From NCBI RefSeq assembly GCF_934330165.1, contig NZ_CAKRGI010000008.1, forward strand, positions 7,571 to 71,570: a stretch of 64,000 nucleotides of DNA, read 5' to 3'. Both the position numbers and the translations under genes were made by a program. Below the pieces are notes generated by a model. The model searched no databases and was not told the DNA's origin. It saw only the letters and a list, made by a program, of their open reading frames with translations. This stretch comes from an uncultured Mediterraneibacter sp. (GTDB taxonomy: Bacteria > Bacillota > Clostridia > Lachnospirales > Lachnospiraceae). Positions 53,300-61,306 of this stretch are shown here, piece by piece (position 1 is the first letter of the stretch; each line of letters starts with the position of its first letter).

Positions 53300-53380
53300 G
53301 GATTGTTACTTATCAGAAGGCAAAACCAGATTTCGGGAAATAAAGGTTGCTTTATGGACTGAAAGTCTGGTTTTCTTTAT
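53300..53380 (+). promoter_or_regulatory. RAT antiterminator / terminator switch before nagB
   Basis: The 28-base RAT starts GGATTGTTACT (53300) and ends CAAAACC (53327). The terminator stem AAAACCAGA (53322-53330) with TCTGGTTTT (53366-53374) overlaps its 3' part, so binding of a LicT-type protein would block the stem. A TTTCTTTA tract follows. The region 53381-53495 between the switch and the gene has no other feature. Confidence 0.85.
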
Positions 53381-53495
53381 CTGACAGCCCGGAACGATAT
53401 CTGCCGGATAAGAAGGATTGGATATAAGAAGTCAGATCCGGTATTTGCAAAGAATCTAATATGATGAGACAAGTCAGAGCTGAGGAGGAAAAAAG

Positions 53496-54227
53496 ATGAA
53501 GATTTATGAGACAAAAGACTATCAGGAGATGAGCAGACAGGCTGCTAATATTCTTTCAGCACAGGTTATTTTAAAGCCGGATTGTGTACTGGGTCTGGCA
53601 ACAGGTTCTACACCGATCGGAACCTACGATCAGTTAGTAGACTGGTATAATAAAGGAGATGTTGATTTCTCTCAGGTAAGAACAGTGAATTTGGACGAGT
53701 ACAGAGGACTGACCCGTGACAATGACCAGAGCTATTATTATTTCATGCATAAGCATTTATTTGACCGTGTAAATATTAAGTTAGAGAATACAAATGTACC
53801 GGACGGAACTCAGGAAGATGCAGCGAAAGAGTGTGCAAGATATGAAGCACTGATCGAGTCCATGGGTGGAGTTGATATCCAGCTTCTCGGACTTGGACAT
53901 AACGGACATATTGGGTTCAACGAGCCTGCAGCAGACTTTGCTGTTACAACTCACTGCGTAGATCTGACAGAAAGCACGATCGAGGCGAATAAGCGTTTCT
54001 TTGAATCTGCAGATGATGTACCGAGACAGGCATATACAATGGGAATCGGAACGATCATGAAAGCAAAGAAGATCCTTCTGGTTGTTAATGGAGAAGAAAA
54101 GGCAGATATCGTTGCAAAGGCATTTTTCGGTCCAGTTACACCGGAAGTTCCGGCATCTATCCTTCAGCTCCACAGAGATGTGACGATCGTTGCTGATAAA
54201 GCTGCATTGTCAAAGCTGCCACGATAA
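53496..54227 (+). CDS. nagB: Glucosamine-6-phosphate deaminase
   Basis: The protein has 243 residues, the short form without the allosteric extension. It has GLATGSTPIGTYDQL, VNLDEYRGL and LGLGHNGHIGFNEPA, which hold the active-site Asp, His and Glu. It converts glucosamine-6-P to fructose-6-P and ammonia, the last step of GlcNAc use. nagA is not in the window. It has its own RAT switch, so it should be co-regulated with the GlcNAc PTS genes downstream. The RBS is GAGGAGG. Confidence 0.96.
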   Translation: MKIYETKDYQEMSRQAANILSAQVILKPDCVLGLATGSTPIGTYDQLVDWYNKGDVDFSQVRTVNLDEYRGLTRDNDQSYYYFMHKHLFDRVNIKLENTNVPDGTQEDAAKECARYEALIESMGGVDIQLLGLGHNGHIGFNEPAADFAVTTHCVDLTESTIEANKRFFESADDVPRQAYTMGIGTIMKAKKILLVVNGEEKADIVAKAFFGPVTPEVPASILQLHRDVTIVADKAALSKLPR

Positions 54228-54327
54228 TTTTCAGCATAATTTAGTGTGAATTGTAGAAAAATTACAACTAAATGAGAGCGTTTATTAAAAAAATATAAAT
54301 AGTATAAATAGAAAATAAAATAATCGG

Positions 54328-54356
54328 TTGACTTTTTTGGTGATTTTTGATAGACT
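54328..54356 (+). promoter_or_regulatory. Promoter of the antiterminator-PTS operon
   Basis: TTGACT (54328-54333) and TAGACT (54351-54356) are 17 bp apart. The preceding 100 bases after nagB are AT-rich and carry no terminator that I can define. Confidence 0.7.
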
Positions 54357-54377
54357 GAGATTACGAAATAAGTCAAC

Positions 54378-54460
54378 GGATTGTTACTGTAAGGCAGGCA
54401 AAACCAGATTCAATGAGCATACGGTGATGATGTATGTTCAGTTGGTCTGGTTTTTATTTT
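54378..54460 (+). promoter_or_regulatory. RAT antiterminator / terminator switch before the licT-like gene
   Basis: The RAT runs from GGATTGTTACT at 54378 to CAAAACC at 54405 and is the same as the nagB RAT at 20 of its fixed positions. The terminator pairs AAAACCAGA with TCTGGTTTT (54446-54454), with an inner CATAC/GTATG stem, and then TTTTTATTTT. Confidence 0.9.
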
Positions 54461-54559
54461 CACAGGAAGATTTCTGGTGAAAGAGCTGCATTTAGCAGAA
54501 GGAACAGTAAGACATGAAAGCGTGTCGAAGCCGGTACGTTATTTTGGAAGGTCGATTGT

Positions 54560-55396
54560 ATGACGATAGAAAAAGTGATCAATAATAATATTGTTTCAGC
54601 TTTTGATGAGACAGGAAGAGAAGTCGTAGTTATGGGACGTGGGATCGGTTTTGGAAATAGACCGGGAGCAAAGATCCCTGAAGATAAGATAGAAAAGATT
54701 TTCAGGATCGAAAGCGGAAGCGTGGCAGATCAGTTTAAAGAGCTGCTTGCCGGAGTTCCATTGGAGCATGCAAAGATCTCGAGTGATATTATTTCTTATG
54801 CAAAAGGTGCATTGAAGCTGAAGCTGAATCAGAGCATTTATGTGACGCTTACGGATCATATTAATTTTGCGATTGCGAGATGTGCAAAGGGGATCAACCT
54901 TGAAAATGCACTGTTGTGGGAGATCAAGAGGTTTTATCCGCAGGAGTATGAGCTAGGAAAATATGCGGTTGCCCAGATCAAAGAGCGTCTGAAGGTAGAA
55001 TTGCCGGAGGACGAGGCAGGGTTTATTGCACTTCATTTTGTGAATGCAGAGTATGGAACGAATATCAGAGATGCTTTGCGTTTCCCGAATCAGATGAAGG
55101 AAATTCTGGAGATCGTGACGAGGGAGCTTGGTATCAAGCTGGATGAAGGGACGCTTCATTATGAGCGGTTTATTACTCATATGAAATTTCTGCTTCAGAG
55201 AGTTTACAGGAAAGAGCTTCTGCCGGACGAAGAAAGTGATCTGGCGTACATGATCAGCCAAAAGTATCCGAAAGAATTTGCCTGCAGTAAGAAAGTAGCG
55301 GATTATATAGAAAAGACCGCAGAGTGCAGGTTATCCGGTGAAGAAGTGATGTATCTTGCAATCCACATACGAAGGATTACGATGGCAGAAGAATAA
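54560..55396 (+). CDS. LicT/BglG-family transcriptional antiterminator (GlcNAc-type)
   Basis: The protein has 278 residues. The RNA-binding CAT domain occupies residues 1-55 (MTIEKVINNNIVSAFDETG, VMGRGIGFG). PRD1 and PRD2 follow, and all four regulatory His sit at the positions of B. subtilis LicT: H100 (LTDHIN), H159 (ALHFVN), H207 (FITHMKF) and H269 (AIHIRR). It would bind the two RAT sites in this window. Since the next genes are the GlcNAc PTS, phosphorylation by that PTS should inhibit it and HPr may activate it. GGAAGG precedes the start. Confidence 0.95.
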   Translation: MTIEKVINNNIVSAFDETGREVVVMGRGIGFGNRPGAKIPEDKIEKIFRIESGSVADQFKELLAGVPLEHAKISSDIISYAKGALKLKLNQSIYVTLTDHINFAIARCAKGINLENALLWEIKRFYPQEYELGKYAVAQIKERLKVELPEDEAGFIALHFVNAEYGTNIRDALRFPNQMKEILEIVTRELGIKLDEGTLHYERFITHMKFLLQRVYRKELLPDEESDLAYMISQKYPKEFACSKKVADYIEKTAECRLSGEEVMYLAIHIRRITMAEE

Positions 55397-55446
55397 AAGT
55401 GCAATCAATATAAAAGATAGAAGATAAAAAGCAGGAGGAAATGTAA

Positions 55447-55932
55447 ATGTTTGGTGGACTTTTTAAGAAAAAGGATAATAAAATGATTCTCGGAGCTCCG
55501 GTAAAGGGAAAGGCAGTACCTCTTTCAGAGGTCAATGATCCGACTTTTGCAGAGGAGATGCTTGGAAAAGGAATGGCAGTCATTCCGGCAGAAGGAAAGA
55601 TTTATGCTCCGGCAGATGGCGAGATCGGTATGGTATTTGATACACTCCATGCAGTCAGCCTTGTATCTGAAGAAGGGACAGAGATTCTGATCCATGTAGG
55701 TCTTGATACAGTCAAGATGAACGGAGAGGGATTTACAGGTCACGTAAAAGCAGGAGACAAGGTTAAGAAGGGAGATCTTCTCTTAGAGGTTGATCTTGAT
55801 AAGGTAAAGGCTGCAGGATATGATACGATCACTCCGATGCTTGTCTGCAATACAATGGATTATGCATCAGTAGAGGGCGTGACCGGTAAAGAGGTAGAAG
55901 CCGGAGATGACGCAGTCATTATCGAAAAATAG
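55447..55932 (+). CDS. PTS glucose-family IIA component
   Basis: The protein has 161 residues. It has HVGLDTVKMNGEGF and the two His at H68 (TLHAVSL) and H83 (LIHVGLD), the 15-residue spacing of E. coli IIA-Glc with H83 as phospho-acceptor. It passes phosphate from HPr to the IIB domain of the downstream protein. It is a separate protein here, while in E. coli NagE IIA is fused. It lies 50 bases after the antiterminator gene. Confidence 0.95.
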   Translation: MFGGLFKKKDNKMILGAPVKGKAVPLSEVNDPTFAEEMLGKGMAVIPAEGKIYAPADGEIGMVFDTLHAVSLVSEEGTEILIHVGLDTVKMNGEGFTGHVKAGDKVKKGDLLLEVDLDKVKAAGYDTITPMLVCNTMDYASVEGVTGKEVEAGDDAVIIEK

Positions 55933-56044
55933 GCGTGGCTGTTGCCTGAAAGCAGCATACAACTTAGATTTTGACCGGAATCATGACCGGTTAAAATAGA
56001 TAAAAGGGATTCAGCAATGAGAGATTTTGAGAAGGAGGAAAATT

Positions 56045-57514
56045 ATGAAATTTTTACAGAAATTAGGTAAAGCTCTTATGCTGCCTGTTGCTTGTCTTCC
56101 TATCTGTGGTATCCTTATGGGTATCGGATATGCACTCTGCCCGGCTACAATGCAGGGTGGTGACATCACAGGTATTCTTGAGCAGATTGGGTTCTTTCTT
56201 GTTAAAGCAGGTGGTGCCCTGATTGACCATATGGCAATTCTTTTTGCAATTGGTGTTGGTGTTGGTATGGCAGATGATAATGATGGTACAGCTGGTGTTG
56301 CAGCTCTTGCTTCCTGGCTGATGATCACAAACCTTCTGTCTACAGGAACAGTTTCAGTTATTAAGACACTGGAAGAGGGAACTACAAACTTTATCGCATT
56401 CAGCAAGATCGAGAACCCGTTCATCGGTATCCTTGCAGGTATCATCGGAGCTCTTTGCTATAACAAATTTAAGAGTGCGAAACTTCCTGACTGGCTGTCA
56501 TTCTTCAGTGGAAAGCGTTGCGTAGCAATCATAGCCGGACTGGTTTCCATCATTGCATCTGCAGTTCTTCTCTTTGTATGGCCTGTACTTTTCGGAGCAC
56601 TGGTTGCACTTGGAAATGGTATCGCAGGACTTGGAGTAGTTGGAGCTGGTATCTATGCATTCTTTAACAGACTGCTGATCCCATTCGGTCTGCATCACGC
56701 ACTGAACAACGTATTCTGGTTCGATACAATCGGACTTGGAGACCTGTCTCACTTCTGGGCTGGAGAGACATCTGCTGATGTATCATGGAGCCTTGGAATG
56801 TACATGTCAGGATTCTTCCCATGTATGATGTTCGGTATCCCGGGAGCAGCTCTTGCAATGGTACATACAGCTAAGAGCAACAAGAAGAAAGCAGCAATCG
56901 GTCTTGTATCTTCAGCAGCAATCGCAGCATTTGTCTGCGGTGTTACAGAGCCATTTGAGTTCGGTTTCATGTTCCTTGCACCGGCACTGTACCTTGTATA
57001 TGCATTACTCTATGGTATCTTTACAGTAGTTACAGTTCTGCTTGGATTCCGTGCCGGATTCAGTTTCTCAGCTGGTCTGACTGACCTGGTCTTCTCTGCT
57101 TCCCTTCCGGCAGCAGCTAAGACATGGCTGATCATTCCGCTTGGTATTGCAGCATTCGTAGTATTCTATGTAGTATTCCGTTTCGCAATCGTGAAATTCG
57201 ACCTGAAGACACCTGGTCGTGAGGATGATGATGACAACGAAGCTGAGAAGTCAGCAGTTCTTTCTAACGATGACTTCACAGAAGTAGCTAAGATCATTCT
57301 TGAAGGTGTTGGCGGAAAAGAGAACGTTAAGTCTATCGATAACTGCATTACAAGACTTCGTCTTGAAATCAACGATTATACTAAGGTTGATGAGAAGAAG
57401 ATTAAATCTGCCGGAGTAGCAGGTGTTATCCGTCCTTCCAAAACTGCAGTTCAGGTAATCGTTGGAATGAAAGTACAGTTCGTAGCTGATGAGTTCAAGA
57501 AACTCTGCAAATAA
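56045..57514 (+). CDS. nagE: PTS N-acetylglucosamine permease IICB
   Basis: The protein has 489 residues. IIC covers residues 1-380 with about ten helices, and the family has GVTEPFEFGFMFLAPALY and GLHHALNNVFWFDTIG. The IIB domain follows, with phosphocysteine C434 in SIDNCITRLRL. Substrate assignment rests on the NagE-like IIC and on nagB in the same circuit. The ATG at 56045 has AAGGAGG 5 bases upstream. The ORF could start at 56027, but that position lacks an RBS. Confidence 0.92.
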   Translation: MKFLQKLGKALMLPVACLPICGILMGIGYALCPATMQGGDITGILEQIGFFLVKAGGALIDHMAILFAIGVGVGMADDNDGTAGVAALASWLMITNLLSTGTVSVIKTLEEGTTNFIAFSKIENPFIGILAGIIGALCYNKFKSAKLPDWLSFFSGKRCVAIIAGLVSIIASAVLLFVWPVLFGALVALGNGIAGLGVVGAGIYAFFNRLLIPFGLHHALNNVFWFDTIGLGDLSHFWAGETSADVSWSLGMYMSGFFPCMMFGIPGAALAMVHTAKSNKKKAAIGLVSSAAIAAFVCGVTEPFEFGFMFLAPALYLVYALLYGIFTVVTVLLGFRAGFSFSAGLTDLVFSASLPAAAKTWLIIPLGIAAFVVFYVVFRFAIVKFDLKTPGREDDDDNEAEKSAVLSNDDFTEVAKIILEGVGGKENVKSIDNCITRLRLEINDYTKVDEKKIKSAGVAGVIRPSKTAVQVIVGMKVQFVADEFKKLCK

Positions 57515-57551
57515 GAACGTATAAAATTGAATAAGTAATCCCTTTTAATGA

Positions 57552-57594
57552 CCGGGGGCATGGCTGAAGAATTTGGCTGTGCACCCGGCTTTTC
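57552..57594 (+). terminator. Terminator of the PTS operon
   Basis: CCGGGGGCA (57552-57560) pairs with TGCACCCGG, and an inner GGCT/GGCTG arm completes the stem. CTTTTCT follows. Confidence 0.65.
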
Positions 57595-57717
57595 TATATA
57601 ATTGGAAGAAAAAGAAAAGACCGGGGTGGAAAAAGGAAGGGAAATTGATGTAAAATGTGGATAAAGCAGTGAGAATAAGAAAAGCTGAAAATGTAAAAGC
57701 AGAAAGAGGGAAATGTG

Positions 57718-58491
57718 ATGAAATATACTTTGGAAATCTGTACTGACAGTGTAGCATCAGCGGTAGCAGCACAAAAAGGCGGAGCGAAGCGGATTGAGCT
57801 TTGTTCCGGTCTGGTGATCGGAGGGCTGTCACCGGATCCTGCATTATTTAAAGGTGTACGGGCAAATACAGACCTGGAGATCAGGACTCTTCTGCGTCCG
57901 AGATTCGGTGATTTCTGTTATGATGAATATGAGTTTGAAATGTTGAAAGAAGAGGTTCAGATGTACCGGGAATTCGGAGCGGACGGAGTTGTGATCGGAA
58001 TTTTAAGACCGGATGGGACAATGAATGTAGAGCAGATGGAAGAGCTGGTCAGGATTTCAGGAGATATGAAAGTGACGATGCACCGGGCCTTTGATGTATG
58101 TAAAGATCCATATGAAACGCTGGAACAATGTGTCAGCCTTGGAATCGATACGATCCTGACCAGCGGACAGAAAGATTCTGCATGGAATGGAAGAGAAATG
58201 TTGAAAGAGCTGGAAGAAAGAGCGAAAGGCAGGATCGAAATCCTTGCAGGAGCAGGAATCAATCCGGGGGTGATCAGCAAGCTGAGTGAATATGCCGGAC
58301 TGAAAACATTTCATATGTCAGGAAAGATTGTGAAAGAAAGCAGAATGGAGTTTAGAAGGCAAGGAGTTCCAATGGGGATGCCTGGTATGAGTGAATTTGA
58401 AATCTGGCAGACAGACGAAGAAGCAGTCCGGGAGGCTGTGAAAGTCTTAAAGAATATTTCCACTCTTGACAAAAGGGATGAGATAGTCTAA
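57718..58491 (+). CDS. cutC: CutC family protein
   Basis: The protein has 257 residues and is a TIM-barrel with the CutC motifs LEICTDSVASAVAAQKGGAKRIELCS, LLRPRFGDFCYDEYE and MHRAFDVCKDP. It was described as copper homeostasis in E. coli, but the biochemical role is unresolved. I use the ATG at 57718. It is a single gene between terminators. Its last codons contain the tyrS promoter. Confidence 0.93.
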   Translation: MKYTLEICTDSVASAVAAQKGGAKRIELCSGLVIGGLSPDPALFKGVRANTDLEIRTLLRPRFGDFCYDEYEFEMLKEEVQMYREFGADGVVIGILRPDGTMNVEQMEELVRISGDMKVTMHRAFDVCKDPYETLEQCVSLGIDTILTSGQKDSAWNGREMLKELEERAKGRIEILAGAGINPGVISKLSEYAGLKTFHMSGKIVKESRMEFRRQGVPMGMPGMSEFEIWQTDEEAVREAVKVLKNISTLDKRDEIV

Positions 58492-58494
58492 TAT
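58466..58494 (+). promoter_or_regulatory. Promoter of the tyrS T-box unit
   Basis: TTGACA (58466-58471) and TAATAT (58489-58494) are 17 bp apart. The -10 overlaps the cutC stop codon at 58489-58491. Confidence 0.75.
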
Positions 58495-58554
58495 CTGAAA
58501 GGAATGGACAGGGGAATGTCCGAATATAATCAGGTAATAAAAGAAGGCTGTGAA

Positions 58555-58817
58555 GAGAAGAAGTAGCGGACAGAGGGATATACAGAAAGTTGCCGGCTGA
58601 TGAGAGGCACATGGAAGACTGTCAGCGAATACATCTTGGAGCTTCGCATTGAAATCCACTGTATTTTGAGGAAAAGATAAGTGCAGACAGGAGAGTAGGC
58701 TGCGACGGAGTTTGCACGTTATAGCACAAAAGAGGCTGACAGAGAAAGGTCAGCGAATTAAGGTGGTACCACGAGAGATTCGTCCTTATTGCGAGATGCA
58801 GTAAGGGCGTTTTTTAT
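58555..58817 (+). promoter_or_regulatory. T-box riboswitch, tyrosine specifier
   Basis: Specifier TAC lies at 58630-58632 in GAATACATCTTGGAG. The AG-bulge segment GATGAGAGGC lies at 58599-58608, the T-box core AAGGTGGTACCACG at 58760-58773, and the terminator CGTCCTTATT...TAAGGGCG with TTTTTT from 58781. It senses uncharged tRNA-Tyr and controls the following tyrS. Confidence 0.95.
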
Positions 58818-58840
58818 AGTCTTTAAGAGGAGAAAAGATC

Positions 58841-60064
58841 ATGGGAATTTATGAAGAACTTCAGGCAAGAGGCCTGATCGCACAGGTAACAGATGAGGAG
58901 CGTATCCGGGATTTGGTGAACAACGGAAAGGCGACATTTTATATCGGATTTGATCCGACAGCGGACAGTCTTCATGTAGGACACTTTATGGCATTATGTC
59001 TGATGAAGCGTCTTCAGGAGGCTGGAAATAAACCGATCGCACTGATCGGAGGAGGTACAGGTTATATTGGAGATCCTTCAGGAAGATCTGATATGAGAAG
59101 TATGATGACACCGGAGCAGATCCAGCATAACTGTGACTGCTTTAAGAAGCAGATGAGCCGCTTTATTGATTTTTCAGAGGGAAAAGCACTGATGGTGAAT
59201 AATGCAGACTGGCTGCTTGATCTGAACTATATTGAAGTGCTCCGGGAGATCGGACCGCATTTCTCAGTCAACAGAATGCTGACCGCAGAGTGTTATAAAC
59301 AGAGAATGGAAAAAGGACTCAGTTTCCTTGAGTTTAACTACATGATCATGCAGGCATATGATTTCTACGAACTGTTCCAGAATTATGGCTGTAATCTGGA
59401 GTTTGGCGGAGATGACCAGTGGAGCAATATGCTGGCAGGTACAGAGCTGATCCGTCGTAAGCTTGGAAAAGATGCAAGTGCAATGACGATCACGCTGCTT
59501 CTGAACTCAGAAGGAAAGAAGATGGGAAAGACCCAGTCAGGTGCAGTGTGGCTTGATCCGGAGAAGACTTCTCCGTTTGATTTCTATCAGTACTGGAGAA
59601 ATGTCGGAGATGCAGATGTACTGAAATGTATCCGCATGCTGACCTTCCTTCCACTGGAAGAGATTGATAAGATGGATGCATGGGAAGGTGCACAGCTTAA
59701 TACTGCAAAAGAGATTCTTGCATATGAACTGACAAAGCTGGTTCACGGTGAAGAAGAAGCAAAGAAAGCACAGGAAAGTGCAAGAGCATTGTTCAGTCAG
59801 GGAAATGCTGATAATATGCCGACAACGGAATTGGAAGAGGGAGATTTTCAGGATGGAAAGATTGATATCCTTGCAGTTCTTGTAAAAGGCGGACAGGCAT
59901 CATCCAGATCTGAAGCAAGACGTGCTGTGACCCAGGGCGGTGTATCTGTGGATGGAGAGAAGATCACAGATATTGCGACAGCGTATGTTCCGGCTGACTT
60001 TGAAGGCGAAGGAAAGATCGTGAAAAAGGGAAAGAAAAATTTCCGCAGAGTGATTGTAAAATAA
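58841..60064 (+). CDS. tyrS: Tyrosyl-tRNA synthetase
   Basis: The protein has 407 residues and is a class I synthetase. The HIGH-like motif is DSLHVGHF and the KMSKS-like motif is KMGKTQSG. The tyrosine pocket is in GFDPTADSL and [10 protein letters not shown]-terminal S4 domain is complete ([19 protein letters not shown]). It is preceded by its own T-box and ends before a hairpin. Confidence 0.97.
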   Translation: MGIYEELQARGLIAQVTDEERIRDLVNNGKATFYIGFDPTADSLHVGHFMALCLMKRLQEAGNKPIALIGGGTGYIGDPSGRSDMRSMMTPEQIQHNCDCFKKQMSRFIDFSEGKALMVNNADWLLDLNYIEVLREIGPHFSVNRMLTAECYKQRMEKGLSFLEFNYMIMQAYDFYELFQNYGCNLEFGGDDQWSNMLAGTELIRRKLGKDASAMTITLLLNSEGKKMGKTQSGAVWLDPEKTSPFDFYQYWRNVGDADVLKCIRMLTFLPLEEIDKMDAWEGAQLNTAKEILAYELTKLVHGEEEAKKAQESARALFSQGNADNMPTTELEEGDFQDGKIDILAVLVKGGQASSRSEARRAVTQGGVSVDGEKITDIATAYVPADFEGEGKIVKKGKKNFRRVIVK

Positions 60065-60089
60065 TAGAAAGAATATTAAAATAGAAAGA

Positions 60090-60130
60090 ACAGCGTTACT
60101 GGTCACAGAGGTTATGGACAGTAACGCTGT
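60090..60130 (+). terminator. Hairpin between tyrS and the flavoprotein gene
   Basis: ACAGCGTTACTG (60090-60101) pairs perfectly with CAGTAACGCTGT (60119-60130). It lacks a T tract (CTTGC follows), so it may be a weak terminator or an mRNA stabiliser. Confidence 0.5.
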
Positions 60131-60149
60131 CTTGCAAGGAGGAAATAAA

Positions 60150-60656
60150 ATGGCACTGAAAGAAGTAAAGATTGAAGACCTTACATTTAATCCTTTTACA
60201 AAGATTGGAAAAGAATGGATGCTGATCACGGCGGGAAATGAAGAAAAGCACAATACGATGACTGCAAGTTGGGGTGGCGTTGGTATTATGTGGGGAATGA
60301 ATGTGGCTACCGCATATATCCGTCCTCAGAGATACACGAAAGAATTTGTGGATGCAGAGGATATGTATACACTTTCCTTCTTTCAAGAAGAGTACAGAAA
60401 AGCGTTGAACCTGTGCGGTACAAAATCGGGGCGTGACTGTGATAAAGATAAAGAGGCGGGACTGACACCGTATTATGTGGAAGGAACAACAACATATGAG
60501 GAGGCGGATCTGGTATTTGTATGCAGAAAATTGTATGCACAGCCAATGAAGCCGGAATTTTTCACGGTAGATGGACCGGATGCAAAATGGTATCCTCAGA
60601 AAGATTATCATACGATGTATCTTGGAGAAATCGTAAAAGTTCTTGTAAGGGAGTAG
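60150..60656 (+). CDS. Flavin reductase-like domain protein
   Basis: The protein has 168 residues. The FMN-binding fold of the flavin reductase/HpaC group is indicated by MLITAGNEEKHNTMTASWGGVGIMW, then YIRPQRYTKEFV and SGRDCDKDKEAGL. It is a probable FMN-dependent oxidoreductase with no known partner here. ATG 60150 follows AAGGAGG. An in-frame ATG at 60114 lies inside the upstream hairpin. Confidence 0.85.
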   Translation: MALKEVKIEDLTFNPFTKIGKEWMLITAGNEEKHNTMTASWGGVGIMWGMNVATAYIRPQRYTKEFVDAEDMYTLSFFQEEYRKALNLCGTKSGRDCDKDKEAGLTPYYVEGTTTYEEADLVFVCRKLYAQPMKPEFFTVDGPDAKWYPQKDYHTMYLGEIVKVLVRE

Positions 60657-60665
60657 GATCCGGTG

Positions 60666-61142
60666 ATGAAAAAAGTTCTTTTACCGCTTGTCGGTGCAGG
60701 AATATTTCTGTTAGATGAAAGTCTGAAAAATTATGCAGAAGAGAATTTGCAGCCGGGAACAGAGAAAAAGCTGACCGAAAGGATCGTGTTTCGGAGAGTG
60801 CATAACCAGGGTGTAGGATTTGAACTTTTGTCAGAATGTCCGGAAGAAGTAAGAAACCTTTCCCTTGCAGTGACAGCTGTGGTAACCGGAGCAGGAGCTG
60901 TTGTCGTGGCAGACAAAGGAAGAATACTGGAAAAGCTTGGGCTGACTCTGACTGCTGCGGGTGCGTGGAGTAATACATGGGACAGATTCCGAAGAGGCTA
61001 TGTGGTAGATTATATCGGAATCAGGCAGAAAAATAAAAAGTTCGACCGACTGACATATAATATAGGAGATTTCTGTATCGTAGCAGGAAGTATTTTATGG
61101 GTGGCAGGAAATACAGTGAAATCAGGAAAAAGCCGAAAATAA
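60666..61142 (+). CDS. LspA-like protein (divergent signal peptidase II)
   Basis: The protein has 158 residues, close to the LspA length, with four hydrophobic segments. D17 in LLDESLK matches the first conserved Asp. N103-T-W-D106-R fits the N-x-x-DR motif, and YNIGD135 fits FNxAD, so both catalytic Asp are kept. Other LspA marks such as VVDY (113-116) are also present. Overall divergence suggests a second, specialised copy. The main lspA, if separate, is elsewhere. ATG 60666 is preferred over GTG 60663. It lies 9 bases after the flavoprotein gene. Confidence 0.7.
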   Translation: MKKVLLPLVGAGIFLLDESLKNYAEENLQPGTEKKLTERIVFRRVHNQGVGFELLSECPEEVRNLSLAVTAVVTGAGAVVVADKGRILEKLGLTLTAAGAWSNTWDRFRRGYVVDYIGIRQKNKKFDRLTYNIGDFCIVAGSILWVAGNTVKSGKSRK

Positions 61143-61177
61143 ATAGAAAGATCCCTCAAATTAAACAGAAACGAAAT

Positions 61178-61220
61178 AAAAAAGTGACCTTGTCAAAAAT
61201 AGACAGGGTCACATTTTTTT
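61178..61220 (+). terminator. Strong terminator after the LspA-like gene
   Basis: AAAGTGACCTTGTC pairs with GACAGGGTCAC (one G-U pair) around AAAAATA, and ATTTTTTT follows. Confidence 0.9.
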
Positions 61221-61306
61221 CACAAACTTTGGTAATATTTTAAAGTTCATTTTAGGTTGTATGTCTATACTTTAAGCATACAAAAAAGAAAGGAAGGCGA
61301 CAATCT

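Noticed and set aside
60663-61142. The LspA-like gene as an ordinary lspA
   Set aside because: I keep it only as LspA-like because several usual conserved stretches are weak even though the catalytic Asp residues are present.
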